Shown here: piece by piece, positions 8,711 to 15,347 of the stretch | How positions within the stretch are numbered: position 1 is the first letter of the stretch | How the letters are laid out: each line of letters starts with the position of its first letter | Origin: Geodermatophilus sp. YIM 151500 | GTDB lineage: Bacteria > Actinomycetota > Actinomycetes > Mycobacteriales > Geodermatophilaceae | Reading direction: 5' to 3' | Length of the DNA: 64,000 nt | Assembly (NCBI RefSeq): GCF_025716945.1 | Contig: NZ_JAOVZT010000009.1 | Coordinates: 74,499 to 138,498, forward strand | Translations under genes and position numbers: made by a program | Notes under the pieces: model-generated | What the model saw: the letters and a program-made list of their open reading frames with translations, nothing else | Database searches by the model: none | What the model was told of the DNA's origin: nothing

Positions 8711-8773
8711 GGTCCTCCCCGCCTGAGCGTCCCGCCGACCGGTTCGGCAGGGGAGGACCGCCGCCCGCGCTCA
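8711..8773 (+). promoter_or_regulatory. Structured 5' region ahead of corA: long hairpin with possible pseudoknot
   Basis: GGTCCTCCCC at 8711-8720 pairs perfectly with GGGGAGGACC at 8750-8759. TGAGCG inside the loop (8724-8729) is complementary to CGCTCA just 3' of the hairpin (8768-8773), which would make an H-type pseudoknot. It sits 30 nt before the CorA start. A Mg2+-responsive leader is an attractive idea, but I see no M-box consensus. The rest of the 271-nt gap (8532-8802) shows nothing recognisable. Confidence 0.4.
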
Positions 8774-8802
8774 CCCCTCGCCGTCCGTCCCGGGAGTCCG
8801 CC

Positions 8803-9927
8803 GTGTCCGACCGCCGTCGCGCGCTGCCCGCGCTCGCCACCCTGACCCGCCGCCCGCGCCCGGAGCTCCGCCCGCCGGCGCCGGTCGCGCCCGCGCCGGC
8901 CCGCCGCTCGCGGATGGTCGACAACGCCGTCTACGCCGCCGGACGGCGGATCGCGACGCCGTCGTCCGCGGCCGAGAGCCGCGCCGAGCTGGACGGCGAG
9001 CCGGGCCGCCTGGCCTGGCTGGGGCTGTACCGGCCCGAGCCGCACGAGCTCGGCCGGTTGGCCGAATTGTTCGACCTGCCCGAGCTGGCCGTCGAGGACG
9101 CGATCACCGCCCACCAGCGGCCGAAGTTCGAGCGCTACGGCGGCACGCTGTTCGTCGTCCTCAAGGCCGCCCGGTACCGGGACGTGACCGAGGAGGTCGA
9201 GTTCGGCGAGCTGCACCTGTTCCTCGGCCGCGACTTCGCGATCAGCGTGCGGCACAGCGAGTCGCCGGACCTGTCACGGGTGCGCCGCCGGCTGGAGAGC
9301 GAGCCGGCGCTGCTGGCCAAGGGGAGCGAGGCGGTGCTGTACGCGGTGCTCGACGCGGTCGTCGACGGGTACTCGCCGGTGGTCGCCGGGCTGGCCAACG
9401 ACATCGACGAGATCGAGACGCAGGTGTTCGGCGGCGACCCCCGGGTGTCGCGGCGGATCTACGAGCTCTCCCAGGAGGTGCTGGAGTTCCAGCGGGCCGC
9501 GCAGCCGCTGACCGGCATCCTCGCCGCCATCCAGGCCGGCTTCGACAAGTACGGCGTCGACGAGGAGTTGCGCGGCTACCTGCGCGACGTCGCCGACCAC
9601 GTCGTGCAGGTCAACGAGCGGGTGGAGGCCTTCCGGATGCAGCTGCGCGACATCCTGACGGTCAACGCGACCCTGGTGGCGCAGCGGCAGAACGAGGAGA
9701 TCCGCGAGCTGACCGAGGCGTCGATCGCGCAGGGCGAGGAGGTCAAGAAGATCTCCGCCTGGGCGGCCATCCTGTTCGCGCCGACGCTGGTCGGCACGGT
9801 CTACGGGATGAACTTCGAGGCCATGCCGGAGCTGGGCTGGGCGTTCGGCTACCCGTTCGCCCTGGTGCTCATGGCCGGGGTCTCGTCGGCGCTGTACGTG
9901 GTGTTCAAGCGGCGCGACTGGATCTGA
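8803..9927 (+). CDS. corA: CorA-family magnesium/cobalt transporter
   Basis: A 374-residue CorA channel subunit. The long cytoplasmic N-terminal domain ends in a helical funnel containing QEVLEFQRAAQPL and QVNERVEAFRMQLRDILTVN, followed by two C-terminal transmembrane helices. The pore signature YGMN appears as GTVYGMNFEAMPELGW between them, and the protein ends in the usual short basic tail VFKRRDWI. The first 40 residues are Pro/Arg-rich and atypical. The GTG start has GGGAG about 8 nt upstream. CorA forms homopentamers importing Mg2+ by membrane potential. The 5' region is unusually structured. Confidence 0.92.
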   Translation: MSDRRRALPALATLTRRPRPELRPPAPVAPAPARRSRMVDNAVYAAGRRIATPSSAAESRAELDGEPGRLAWLGLYRPEPHELGRLAELFDLPELAVEDAITAHQRPKFERYGGTLFVVLKAARYRDVTEEVEFGELHLFLGRDFAISVRHSESPDLSRVRRRLESEPALLAKGSEAVLYAVLDAVVDGYSPVVAGLANDIDEIETQVFGGDPRVSRRIYELSQEVLEFQRAAQPLTGILAAIQAGFDKYGVDEELRGYLRDVADHVVQVNERVEAFRMQLRDILTVNATLVAQRQNEEIRELTEASIAQGEEVKKISAWAAILFAPTLVGTVYGMNFEAMPELGWAFGYPFALVLMAGVSSALYVVFKRRDWI

Positions 9928-10036
9928 GCCCCGCGGCGTTCCGCCGAGCAGCGCACCGTGGGATCGTCGCCGGGAGGCCGACGCCGCGTGCGTCGGCGCG
10001 AGAGCCCGGAGCGGAACGGACGACGGAGGGCCCGCG

Positions 10037-10189
10037 ATGACGACACCACCGAACGGTCCGACCCCGGACGACGACGAATCGCCTGCGCCCCGCTCGTCCG
10101 AACCCGGGCGTGCCGCCGGCGTGGAGCTCGGCAAGTCCGACGACGGCGGCACCTTCGAGCCCGAGGAGGACGCGCAGCCCGACGGCTGA
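10037..10189 (+). CDS. Small acidic hypothetical protein (50 aa)
   Basis: A short ORF of 50 codons preceded by a strong GGAGGG ribosome-binding site 6 nt from the ATG. The product is very acidic and Pro/Gly-rich, with the run TPDDDESPAPRSSEP at the N-terminus and VELGKSDDGGTFEPEEDAQP at the C-terminus; no membrane segment or known domain is visible. It is probably intrinsically disordered. It starts 109 nt after corA and is followed by a hairpin, so it may be a separate unit. Codon use is high-GC3 like neighbouring genes, which supports it being real. Function unknown. Confidence 0.6.
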   Translation: MTTPPNGPTPDDDESPAPRSSEPGRAAGVELGKSDDGGTFEPEEDAQPDG

Positions 10190-10254
10190 GCGCCCTACCA
10201 GCCGCCGGGCTGCGCCCGGTCACCGGGCCGCTGACCCCGTGCACCGTGTCTCGA

Positions 10255-10276
10255 GGACGTTCCCGCAGGAACGTCC
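10255..10276 (+). terminator. Short hairpin downstream of the small acidic ORF
   Basis: GGACGTTCC pairs with GGAACGTCC around a CGCA tetraloop. It lies about 65 nt after the stop at 10189 and ahead of the ssrA promoter. Confidence 0.5.
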
Positions 10277-10385
10277 GCGGGCCACGGACCGGCCGGCCCA
10301 CGCGAGCATCCCGGGTCCGATGGGACGTCGTCGGCACGGGCCGCGCGTCACCCCGGCGGGGGAACATCCGGACGGCGGGGCCCGT

Positions 10386-10391
10386 TACCCT
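10386..10391 (+). promoter_or_regulatory. Putative ssrA -10 element (TACCCT)
   Basis: TACCCT lies 17 nt upstream of the mature tmRNA 5' end at 10409, consistent with a short precursor trimmed by RNase P. Confidence 0.4.
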
Positions 10392-10408
10392 GACTGCACA
10401 ACTGAACA

Positions 10409-10782
10409 GGGGGTGATTGGTCTCGACTTCGGTCGGGTGCCCAGGGGAAGCGAGCCGAGGAAGCCGACGATGAGCTCGTTAACCACGCGTCGGAACCAAC
10501 ACAAGCGCCGACTCCAGTCAGCGCGAGTTCGCCCTCGCTGCCTGATAGCAGCGTAGGCAACTCTGTCAGCCCGGGTTCGTCATCGGCCCGGATCCTGGCA
10601 TCAGCTAGATGACTCACCGCGCGTGCCGGTCGCGGGCGCGCGCGGGACATCGAACAGCGACTGGGCCCGTCACACCGACTCGTCCGTGTGATCGGTGGGG
10701 CCGAGCAGAGACGCAGCGGACTGCGCTCGGAGAAGCCCTGGACATGCGTCGAAGGACGCGGGTTCGATTCCCGCCACCTCCA
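10409..10782 (+). ncRNA. ssrA: tmRNA (transfer-messenger RNA)
   Basis: The 374-nt gene begins GGGGGTGATTGGTCTCGACT, the canonical tmRNA 5' end, and finishes with a T-arm GGTTCGATTCCCGCC and CACCTCC, which pairs with GGGGGTG to form the acceptor stem (one G-U). The discriminator is A and is followed by CAG, so the CCA tail is not encoded and must be added. The tag reading frame starts at GCC 10507 and runs to TGA 10543-10545, followed at once by TAG. It encodes ADSSQREFALAA, the actinobacterial tag consensus. The RNA rescues stalled ribosomes together with SmpB, whose gene end lies at the left edge of the window. Confidence 0.97.
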
Positions 10783-10833
10783 CAGACAGACAGAGGTGTC
10801 CTGGCGAACAGCCGGCACCTCGGTTGGCGACAT

Positions 10834-10870
10834 GGGCTGGGGGCACCGCGCACGGCGGTGCCCCCAGCCC
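10834..10870 (+). terminator. ssrA terminator hairpin
   Basis: A perfect 16-bp stem, GGGCTGGGGGCACCGC with its complement, around a 5-nt loop. It begins 52 nt after the tmRNA 3' end. Nothing recognisable lies between 10871 and 11031. Confidence 0.85.
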
Positions 10871-11031
10871 TCGCCATGTCCGCTACGCGTGCGGCGGGTG
10901 CACGGCGCCGCGGCGGCGGGAGTTGTGAGCGGTCACCCCCGGCGGGCTGGGCGTCGTCGAGCTGGCGGTGATCACCGGGCAGGTCGCGGCGGGCGGGCAG
11001 CGCGGGCGCCCGGCCCGGCGGCCGCACCGGT

Positions 11032-11113
11032 GCGTGGTCCGATCCGACCACGCCGCGGCCGCTGGTGGTTGGTCGCTTCGGGCGATGAGGTGCCGCGCCC
11101 GGATTCCTAGCGT
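11032..11113 (+). promoter_or_regulatory. Palindromic operator plus TAGCGT promoter (copy 1)
   Basis: GCGTGGTC-N6-GACCACGC at 11032-11053 is a perfect 8-bp inverted repeat. GGTTGGTCG follows at 11067 and the -10 box TAGCGT is at 11108-11113, exactly 55 bp from the operator end. The same layout recurs at 13983-14064, where the 22-bp operator core is identical at 19 of 22 positions. The LuxR-type regulator encoded between the two copies is the obvious candidate binder. Confidence 0.7.
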
Positions 11114-11155
11114 CCAGGGCGTCAGGAACAACGCCCGGACCCCAGGAGGCGACCG

Positions 11156-11437
11156 ATGTCCGTCGTCATGATGATCGACAACCCTCACGGCTCGCAGGAG
11201 ATCTACGAGCGGGTCGCGGCCGGCCGGCGCCTGCCGATCGGCGGCAGCGTGCACCTGGCCGGGCCGGGCCCGAACGGCGGCTGGCGCGTGATCGACGTGT
11301 TCGACAGCGAGGAGGAGGGACGCCGGTTCGTCCGCGACGAGCTGGCCCCCGCGCTGCGCGCCGCCGGGGCGCAGGGCCCGCCGCCGCCCGTGGAGTTCTG
11401 GCCGGTGTACCGCTGCGTGACGGGGGTGCCGGCATGA
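11156..11437 (+). CDS. Small dimeric alpha/beta-barrel-like protein (ABM-like)
   Basis: A 93-residue cytoplasmic protein with SVVMMIDNPHGSQEIYERV at the N-terminus and WRVIDVFDSEEEGRRFVRDE in the middle. This resembles the ferredoxin-like barrel of antibiotic-biosynthesis monooxygenase (ABM) or related small dimeric proteins; similarity to the N-terminal domain encoded at 31895 supports this. The catalytic function is unknown. An AGGAGG site lies 6 nt before the ATG. It is the first gene of a two-gene operon driven by the palindrome promoter and overlaps the next gene by 4 nt (ATGA), so translation is probably coupled. Confidence 0.7.
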   Translation: MSVVMMIDNPHGSQEIYERVAAGRRLPIGGSVHLAGPGPNGGWRVIDVFDSEEEGRRFVRDELAPALRAAGAQGPPPPVEFWPVYRCVTGVPA

Positions 11438-12174
11438 CCGCGACCACGTCCCCGGGACGGCCGGGCCCCACCGCGCGGCCGTCGCCGTCGATGCGCTCGG
11501 CGGGGCATGCCCGGGGCCTCGGGCCGGGCTCGTGGAGCCGTCCGCGGCGGCTGCTGGGTGCGGCGACCGTCGCCGTGGGACCGCTCGTGCTGCTCGGCGG
11601 CATCCTCTACCACCCGTTCATCGCCGACCTGCGGCACAAGCACGACGTGGCGGTCGCGCTGGAGGCGTCCACGATCCGGTGGTCGGTCGCCCACCTCGTC
11701 GCGGCCGTCGGCTCGGCGCTGGTCGCGCTCGCGTTCCTCGCGGTCACGGCGGCGCTGCGTCAGCGGGGCGAGTGGCGGTGGAGCGGGCGCGTGGTGCCGT
11801 TCGTCGTCGTCGGCAGCACGCTGTTCGCGCTGCTGCCCGCGATGGAGATCGCGGTGCTGGCGGCCTCGTTGGCCGGCGCCGACGCCGAGGCGGTGCTGAT
11901 CGAGCTCGACCCCTGGTTCCGGCCGGTGTTGCTCGGTTCGGCGGCGGTGTTCGCCGTCGGGATGGCCTGCGCGGCACGGGCCGTCGTGCGCGCCAGGGTG
12001 CTCGGGCGGGCGATGACCGCGCTCGTCGTCGGCGCGCTGGCGGTGACCGCGGTAGCGCGCTTCCTCCCGTTCGGCGCGGCGCTGACCGTGGGCGCGGCCG
12101 CGCTGGTGGTCGGCCTGCTGCCGCTGGTGGGCACCGTGGCGGCCCGACCGCCGGTCCCGGCCGGGCTGGGCTGA
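11434..12174 (+). CDS. Hypothetical six-helix membrane protein
   Basis: A 246-residue integral membrane protein. After a basic, Pro/Ser-rich cytoplasmic leader of about 35 residues, hydrophobic segments follow near residues 42-62, 85-105, 120-140, 155-175, 185-205 and 207-228. Examples are LVALAFLAVTAALRQR and VVPFVVVGSTLFALLP. No catalytic or transport motif is visible and I cannot assign a family; DUF4386/DUF998-like small membrane proteins are a loose analogy. It is translated with an ATGA overlap from the preceding small barrel protein and is closed off by a strong hairpin, so the two form one operon next to the LuxR regulator. Confidence 0.7.
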   Translation: MTATTSPGRPGPTARPSPSMRSAGHARGLGPGSWSRPRRLLGAATVAVGPLVLLGGILYHPFIADLRHKHDVAVALEASTIRWSVAHLVAAVGSALVALAFLAVTAALRQRGEWRWSGRVVPFVVVGSTLFALLPAMEIAVLAASLAGADAEAVLIELDPWFRPVLLGSAAVFAVGMACAARAVVRARVLGRAMTALVVGALAVTAVARFLPFGAALTVGAAALVVGLLPLVGTVAARPPVPAGLG

Positions 12175-12186
12175 CGTCGGGACTCC

Positions 12187-12231
12187 GGGCCGGGCTCCGG
12201 CGGATCCGCACGATCCGCCGGAGCCCGGCCC
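12187..12231 (+). terminator. Perfect 20-bp-stem terminator
   Basis: Arms 12187-12206 and 12212-12231 (GGGCCGGGCTCCGGCGGATC and its complement) enclose a 5-nt CGCAC loop. It separates the two-gene operon from the regulator gene and leaves 52 nt for a promoter of the latter. Confidence 0.9.
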
Positions 12232-12283
12232 GCACCCCTGGACCGGCCGGGCCGGTCGGCGGTTCCATGGGGTGGGGAGACGG

Positions 12284-13924
12284 ATGACGCTCGCGGAGAA
12301 GCTCACGACGGCGCGGGAGGCGGTGGCCGCCCGGGAGTGGGCGCGGGCCTACGACGCGCTGCGCGCCGCCGACCGGGACGGCGAGCTGGGGGCCGACGAC
12401 CTGGAGCGGCTGGCTCTGGCGGCCTACCTGAGCGGGCACGACGAGGCCCACGAGGACGCGATGGAGCGCCTCGTGCACCGGCTGGACGAGGCGGGCGAGG
12501 CCCGCCGCGCGGCGCGGACCGCGTTCTGGCTGGCCCTCGCCCTGGTCCTGCGCGGCGAGCCGGCCCGCGGCGGCGGCTGGCTGGCCCGCGCCGAGCGCAC
12601 CCTGGCCGAGGCGGGGAACCCGCCGTGCCCAGAGCAGGGCCTGCTGATGGCGGCGATGGCCCTGCACCACCTGGGCGCCGGGGAGAGCGAGGCCGCGGCG
12701 GAGGTGTTCGACCAGGTCATCGCCATCGGCCGGCGCTTCCACGACCCCGACGTCACCGCCTTCGGCGTCTGCGGCTGCGGGCAGGCCATGATCGCGGGGG
12801 GCCGGCGCGACACCGGGCTGCGCCTCCTCGACGAGGCGATGGTCGCCGTGACGGCGGACGACGTCTCGCCGGTCACCGTCGGCATCGTGTACTGCGCGGT
12901 GGTCGTGACCTGCCACCAGGCCCTCGACCTGCACCGGGCGCGCGAGTGGACGGGCGTGCTCAGCCGGTGGTGCGCCGCCCAGCCCGACCTCGTGCCCTAC
13001 CGGGGACAGTGCCTCGTGCACCGCGCGCAGGTGCTCGCGTTGGAGGGCCGCTGGCCGGAGGCCATGGAGGAGGTGGCCCGGGCGCGGGAGCGGCTGGCCG
13101 ATCCGCCCGGCCAGCCGGCGGTCGGGATGGCCTGGTACGAGACCGGCGAGCTGCTCCGGCGGCTGGGCCGGCACGCCGACGCCGAGGACTGCTACCGGCG
13201 GGCGAGCCAGCACGGCCACTCGCCGCAGCCCGGCATGCTCCTGCTGCGGCTGGCCCAGGGGCGCGGCGCGGAGGCCCGCTCCGCGGTCGACGCCGCGCTG
13301 GCGACCGCGACGTCCGCGGCCGACCGCTGGCCGTTGCTCGCCGCGGCGATCGAGGTCTGCTGCGCCGCCGGCGACCCGGCGGCTGCCCGCGCGGCCGCCG
13401 ACGAGCTGGACGCGCTCGCCCGGGAGCAGCCCGGCGAGTGGCCGCGGGCGATCGCCACGACCGCGGTGGGCACCGTGCTGCTGGCGGAGGGGGCCACCCG
13501 GGAGGCAGGGGCGGTGCTCGCCCGCGCCCGGGACGCCTGGCGCGAGCTGCGCGTGCCCTACGAGGCGGCCCGGGTGCGGATCCTGCTGGGCGAGATGTGC
13601 TCGGCCCTCGGCGACGCCGACGGGGCGCTGCTGGAGTGGGACGCCGCCCGCTACACCTTCGAGGAGCTCGGCGCGGTCGACGACCTGGCCCGGGTCGCCG
13701 CGCGGCTGGCGCCGGAGGCACCCGAGCGCCCCAGCGGGCTGACCCACCGGGAGCTGGAGGTGCTCCGGCTGGTGGCGCAGGGGCAGACGAACCGCGAGAT
13801 CGCCGACGCCCTGGTGCTCAGCGAGCACACGGTCCGGCGGCACCTGCAGAACGTCTTCGCCCGGCTCGGGGTCTCCTCCCGCGCGGCCGCGGTCGCCTTC
13901 GCCGTGCAGCACGACCTCGTCTGA
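12284..13924 (+). CDS. LuxR-family transcriptional regulator with TPR-like sensor region
   Basis: A 546-residue protein. Residues about 1-470 are alpha-helical repeats of TPR type, for example TLAEAGNPPCPEQGLLMAAM and RRASQHGHSPQPGMLLLRLA. The last 60 residues form a LuxR/GerE helix-turn-helix with LTHRELEVLRLVAQGQTNRE and LSEHTVRRHLQNVFARLG. Unlike the three larger LuxR proteins in the window it lacks an N-terminal P-loop ATPase, so it resembles a MalT-type protein stripped of its NTPase. The ATG at 12284 has GGGGAGA upstream; the GTG at 12272 does not. It sits between two operons bearing the same palindrome and probably controls both. Confidence 0.85.
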   Translation: MTLAEKLTTAREAVAAREWARAYDALRAADRDGELGADDLERLALAAYLSGHDEAHEDAMERLVHRLDEAGEARRAARTAFWLALALVLRGEPARGGGWLARAERTLAEAGNPPCPEQGLLMAAMALHHLGAGESEAAAEVFDQVIAIGRRFHDPDVTAFGVCGCGQAMIAGGRRDTGLRLLDEAMVAVTADDVSPVTVGIVYCAVVVTCHQALDLHRAREWTGVLSRWCAAQPDLVPYRGQCLVHRAQVLALEGRWPEAMEEVARARERLADPPGQPAVGMAWYETGELLRRLGRHADAEDCYRRASQHGHSPQPGMLLLRLAQGRGAEARSAVDAALATATSAADRWPLLAAAIEVCCAAGDPAAARAAADELDALAREQPGEWPRAIATTAVGTVLLAEGATREAGAVLARARDAWRELRVPYEAARVRILLGEMCSALGDADGALLEWDAARYTFEELGAVDDLARVAARLAPEAPERPSGLTHRELEVLRLVAQGQTNREIADALVLSEHTVRRHLQNVFARLGVSSRAAAVAFAVQHDLV

Positions 13925-13980
13925 CCGACGCCCTTCCCGCGCGGCACGGGTCCGCCGCGCCCCCGCGCGGGTCCGGCGCG

Positions 13981-14064
13981 GGGCGTGGCCCGTTCGGACC
14001 ACGCCCGGGCCGGCACGGTTGGTCGTCCTGGTCGATGCCGGCACCGGGTCGCGCTCCCTAGCGT
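13981..14064 (+). promoter_or_regulatory. Palindromic operator plus TAGCGT promoter (copy 2)
   Basis: GGGCGTGG-N10-CCACGCCC at 13981-14006, followed by GGTTGGTCG at 14017 and TAGCGT at 14059-14064. The 22-bp core at 13983-14004 matches copy 1 at 19 of 22 positions, and the distance from core to -10 box is 55 bp in both. The operator lies 56 nt after the stop of the LuxR-type regulator gene. Confidence 0.7.
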
Positions 14065-14107
14065 CGACGGCGTCCGAGAAACACGAGCACGACCGGAGGA
14101 GGCCGTC

Positions 14108-15043
14108 ATGCGCGCCACCGACACGACCGGCCGGACGGGCCCCGGCGGCGACGCCGCGGGAGCGGGCACGATCGCCGGCATCCGCGCGGACACGATCCGC
14201 GACCTGCCGCTGACCGAGCGGCGGCTCGAGGCCGCCGGCATCCCGACCGCCGTCCTGGAGGGCGGCGATGGCCCGCCGGTCGTGCTGCTGCACGGCCCCG
14301 GCGAGTTCGCCGTTCTGTGGGGCCGCGTCGTCCCCCCGCTCACCGCGACCCACCGGGTCGTGGTGCCCGACCTGCCCGGCCACGGCGCCTCCGGGCTGCC
14401 CGGCGACGGGCCGCTGGACGCCGAGCGCTTCCTGTCCTGGCTGCGGCACCTGATCGGGCAGACCTGCCCGGCGCCGCCCGCGCTCGTCGGCCACCTGGCC
14501 GGCGGCGCCCTCGCGCTGCGCCACGCGATCGACGGCGGACCGGTGGAGCGCGTGGTCCTGGTCGACTCGACCGGGCTGGCCATGAGCCGGCCGGCGGTGT
14601 CGTTCGCCGCGGCGCTCGCCGGCTACCTCGCCCACCCGACGGTGCGCAGCCTGGACCGCTTCGTCGGCCGGTGCATGTACGACTTCGACGGCATGCGGCG
14701 CGAGCTGGGGCCGCGCTGGGACCCGTTCGCCGACTACGCGCTCGCGGGCGTGCGGCAGCGCGGCGCCCGCTCGGCGGTGCTGGCCTTCGCGACCGCCTTC
14801 GGCATGTTCCCGCTCCGCCGTCGCGACCTGGCCCGGATCCCGGTCCCGGTGTCGATGATCTGGGGACGCCACGACCTGCAGAACCGGCTGCGGATCGCCG
14901 AGGCGGCGGCCACGCGGTTCGGCTGGCCGCTCGAGGTCGTCGAGGACGTGCGCGACGACCCCTGCTGGGAGCGGCCCGACGCCGCCGTCCCGGCCCTGCG
15001 GGCCGCCCTGGCCCGGCCGCTGCGCCGGCACGTGCCGGCCTGA
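14108..15043 (+). CDS. Alpha/beta-hydrolase-fold protein lacking the catalytic serine and histidine
   Basis: A 311-residue protein with a clear alpha/beta-hydrolase core: PPVVLLHGPGEFAVLWGRVV, VVVPDLPGHGASGLPG and a late acid in MIWGRHD. At the nucleophile elbow, however, the sequence is LVGHLAGGALALR, with Leu where GHSxGG has Ser. The region that should supply histidine reads EDVRDDPCWERPDA with no His. The fold is kept but the hydrolytic triad is not, suggesting a ligand-binding or regulatory role. GGAGGAGG precedes the ATG. It is driven by operator copy 2 and follows the LuxR-type regulator. A short ORF begins at its stop codon. Confidence 0.85.
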   Translation: MRATDTTGRTGPGGDAAGAGTIAGIRADTIRDLPLTERRLEAAGIPTAVLEGGDGPPVVLLHGPGEFAVLWGRVVPPLTATHRVVVPDLPGHGASGLPGDGPLDAERFLSWLRHLIGQTCPAPPALVGHLAGGALALRHAIDGGPVERVVLVDSTGLAMSRPAVSFAAALAGYLAHPTVRSLDRFVGRCMYDFDGMRRELGPRWDPFADYALAGVRQRGARSAVLAFATAFGMFPLRRRDLARIPVPVSMIWGRHDLQNRLRIAEAAATRFGWPLEVVEDVRDDPCWERPDAAVPALRAALARPLRRHVPA

Positions 15044-15261
15044 TGGTCCCGGCGCGAGGGTCCGGCCGAACCGCGCGTGGCCGTCCCGGTGACGGGTTCC
15101 GGCCGCACGAGCCGGCCTACCTCTACCTGCTGCACCTCCCCGGCCGGGACGTCCACAAGATCATGGCGACCGATGGGTACGAGTTCCGCATCCGCGACCA
15201 CCGCCGGCTCGGGTTGGTCCCCCCGTCCCTGGACGCAGCCTCCGGCAGCCGCGCGGCCTGA
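15043..15261 (+). CDS. Small hypothetical protein coupled to the pseudo-hydrolase gene
   Basis: A 72-codon ORF whose ATG shares a base with the preceding stop (TGATG), suggesting termination-reinitiation. The first 20 residues are Arg/Gly-rich and unremarkable; the rest contains HEPAYLYLLHLPGRDVHKIM and YEFRIRDHRRLGLVPPSLD, which reads like real protein rather than GC-rich noise. No family recognised and no membrane segment. The coding case rests on the coupling and composition only. Confidence 0.4.
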   Translation: MVPARGSGRTARGRPGDGFRPHEPAYLYLLHLPGRDVHKIMATDGYEFRIRDHRRLGLVPPSLDAASGSRAA

Positions 15262-15347
15262 GTCCTGCCATCCTCTTCTCGACGGCGCGACGTCGACCGG
15301 TCGGCCGGGTGGGCGAAGGCTCGGCGGATCACGACGCAGGAGGTCGG

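Noticed and set aside
8532-8802. M-box magnesium riboswitch before corA
   Set aside because: The M-box consensus was not found; only a generic structured leader is reported.
11744-15031. Antisense open frame of more than 1000 codons covering the LuxR locus
   Set aside because: It overlaps genes with known domains and has low-complexity Arg/Ala/Gly composition, as expected for GC-rich shadow frames.
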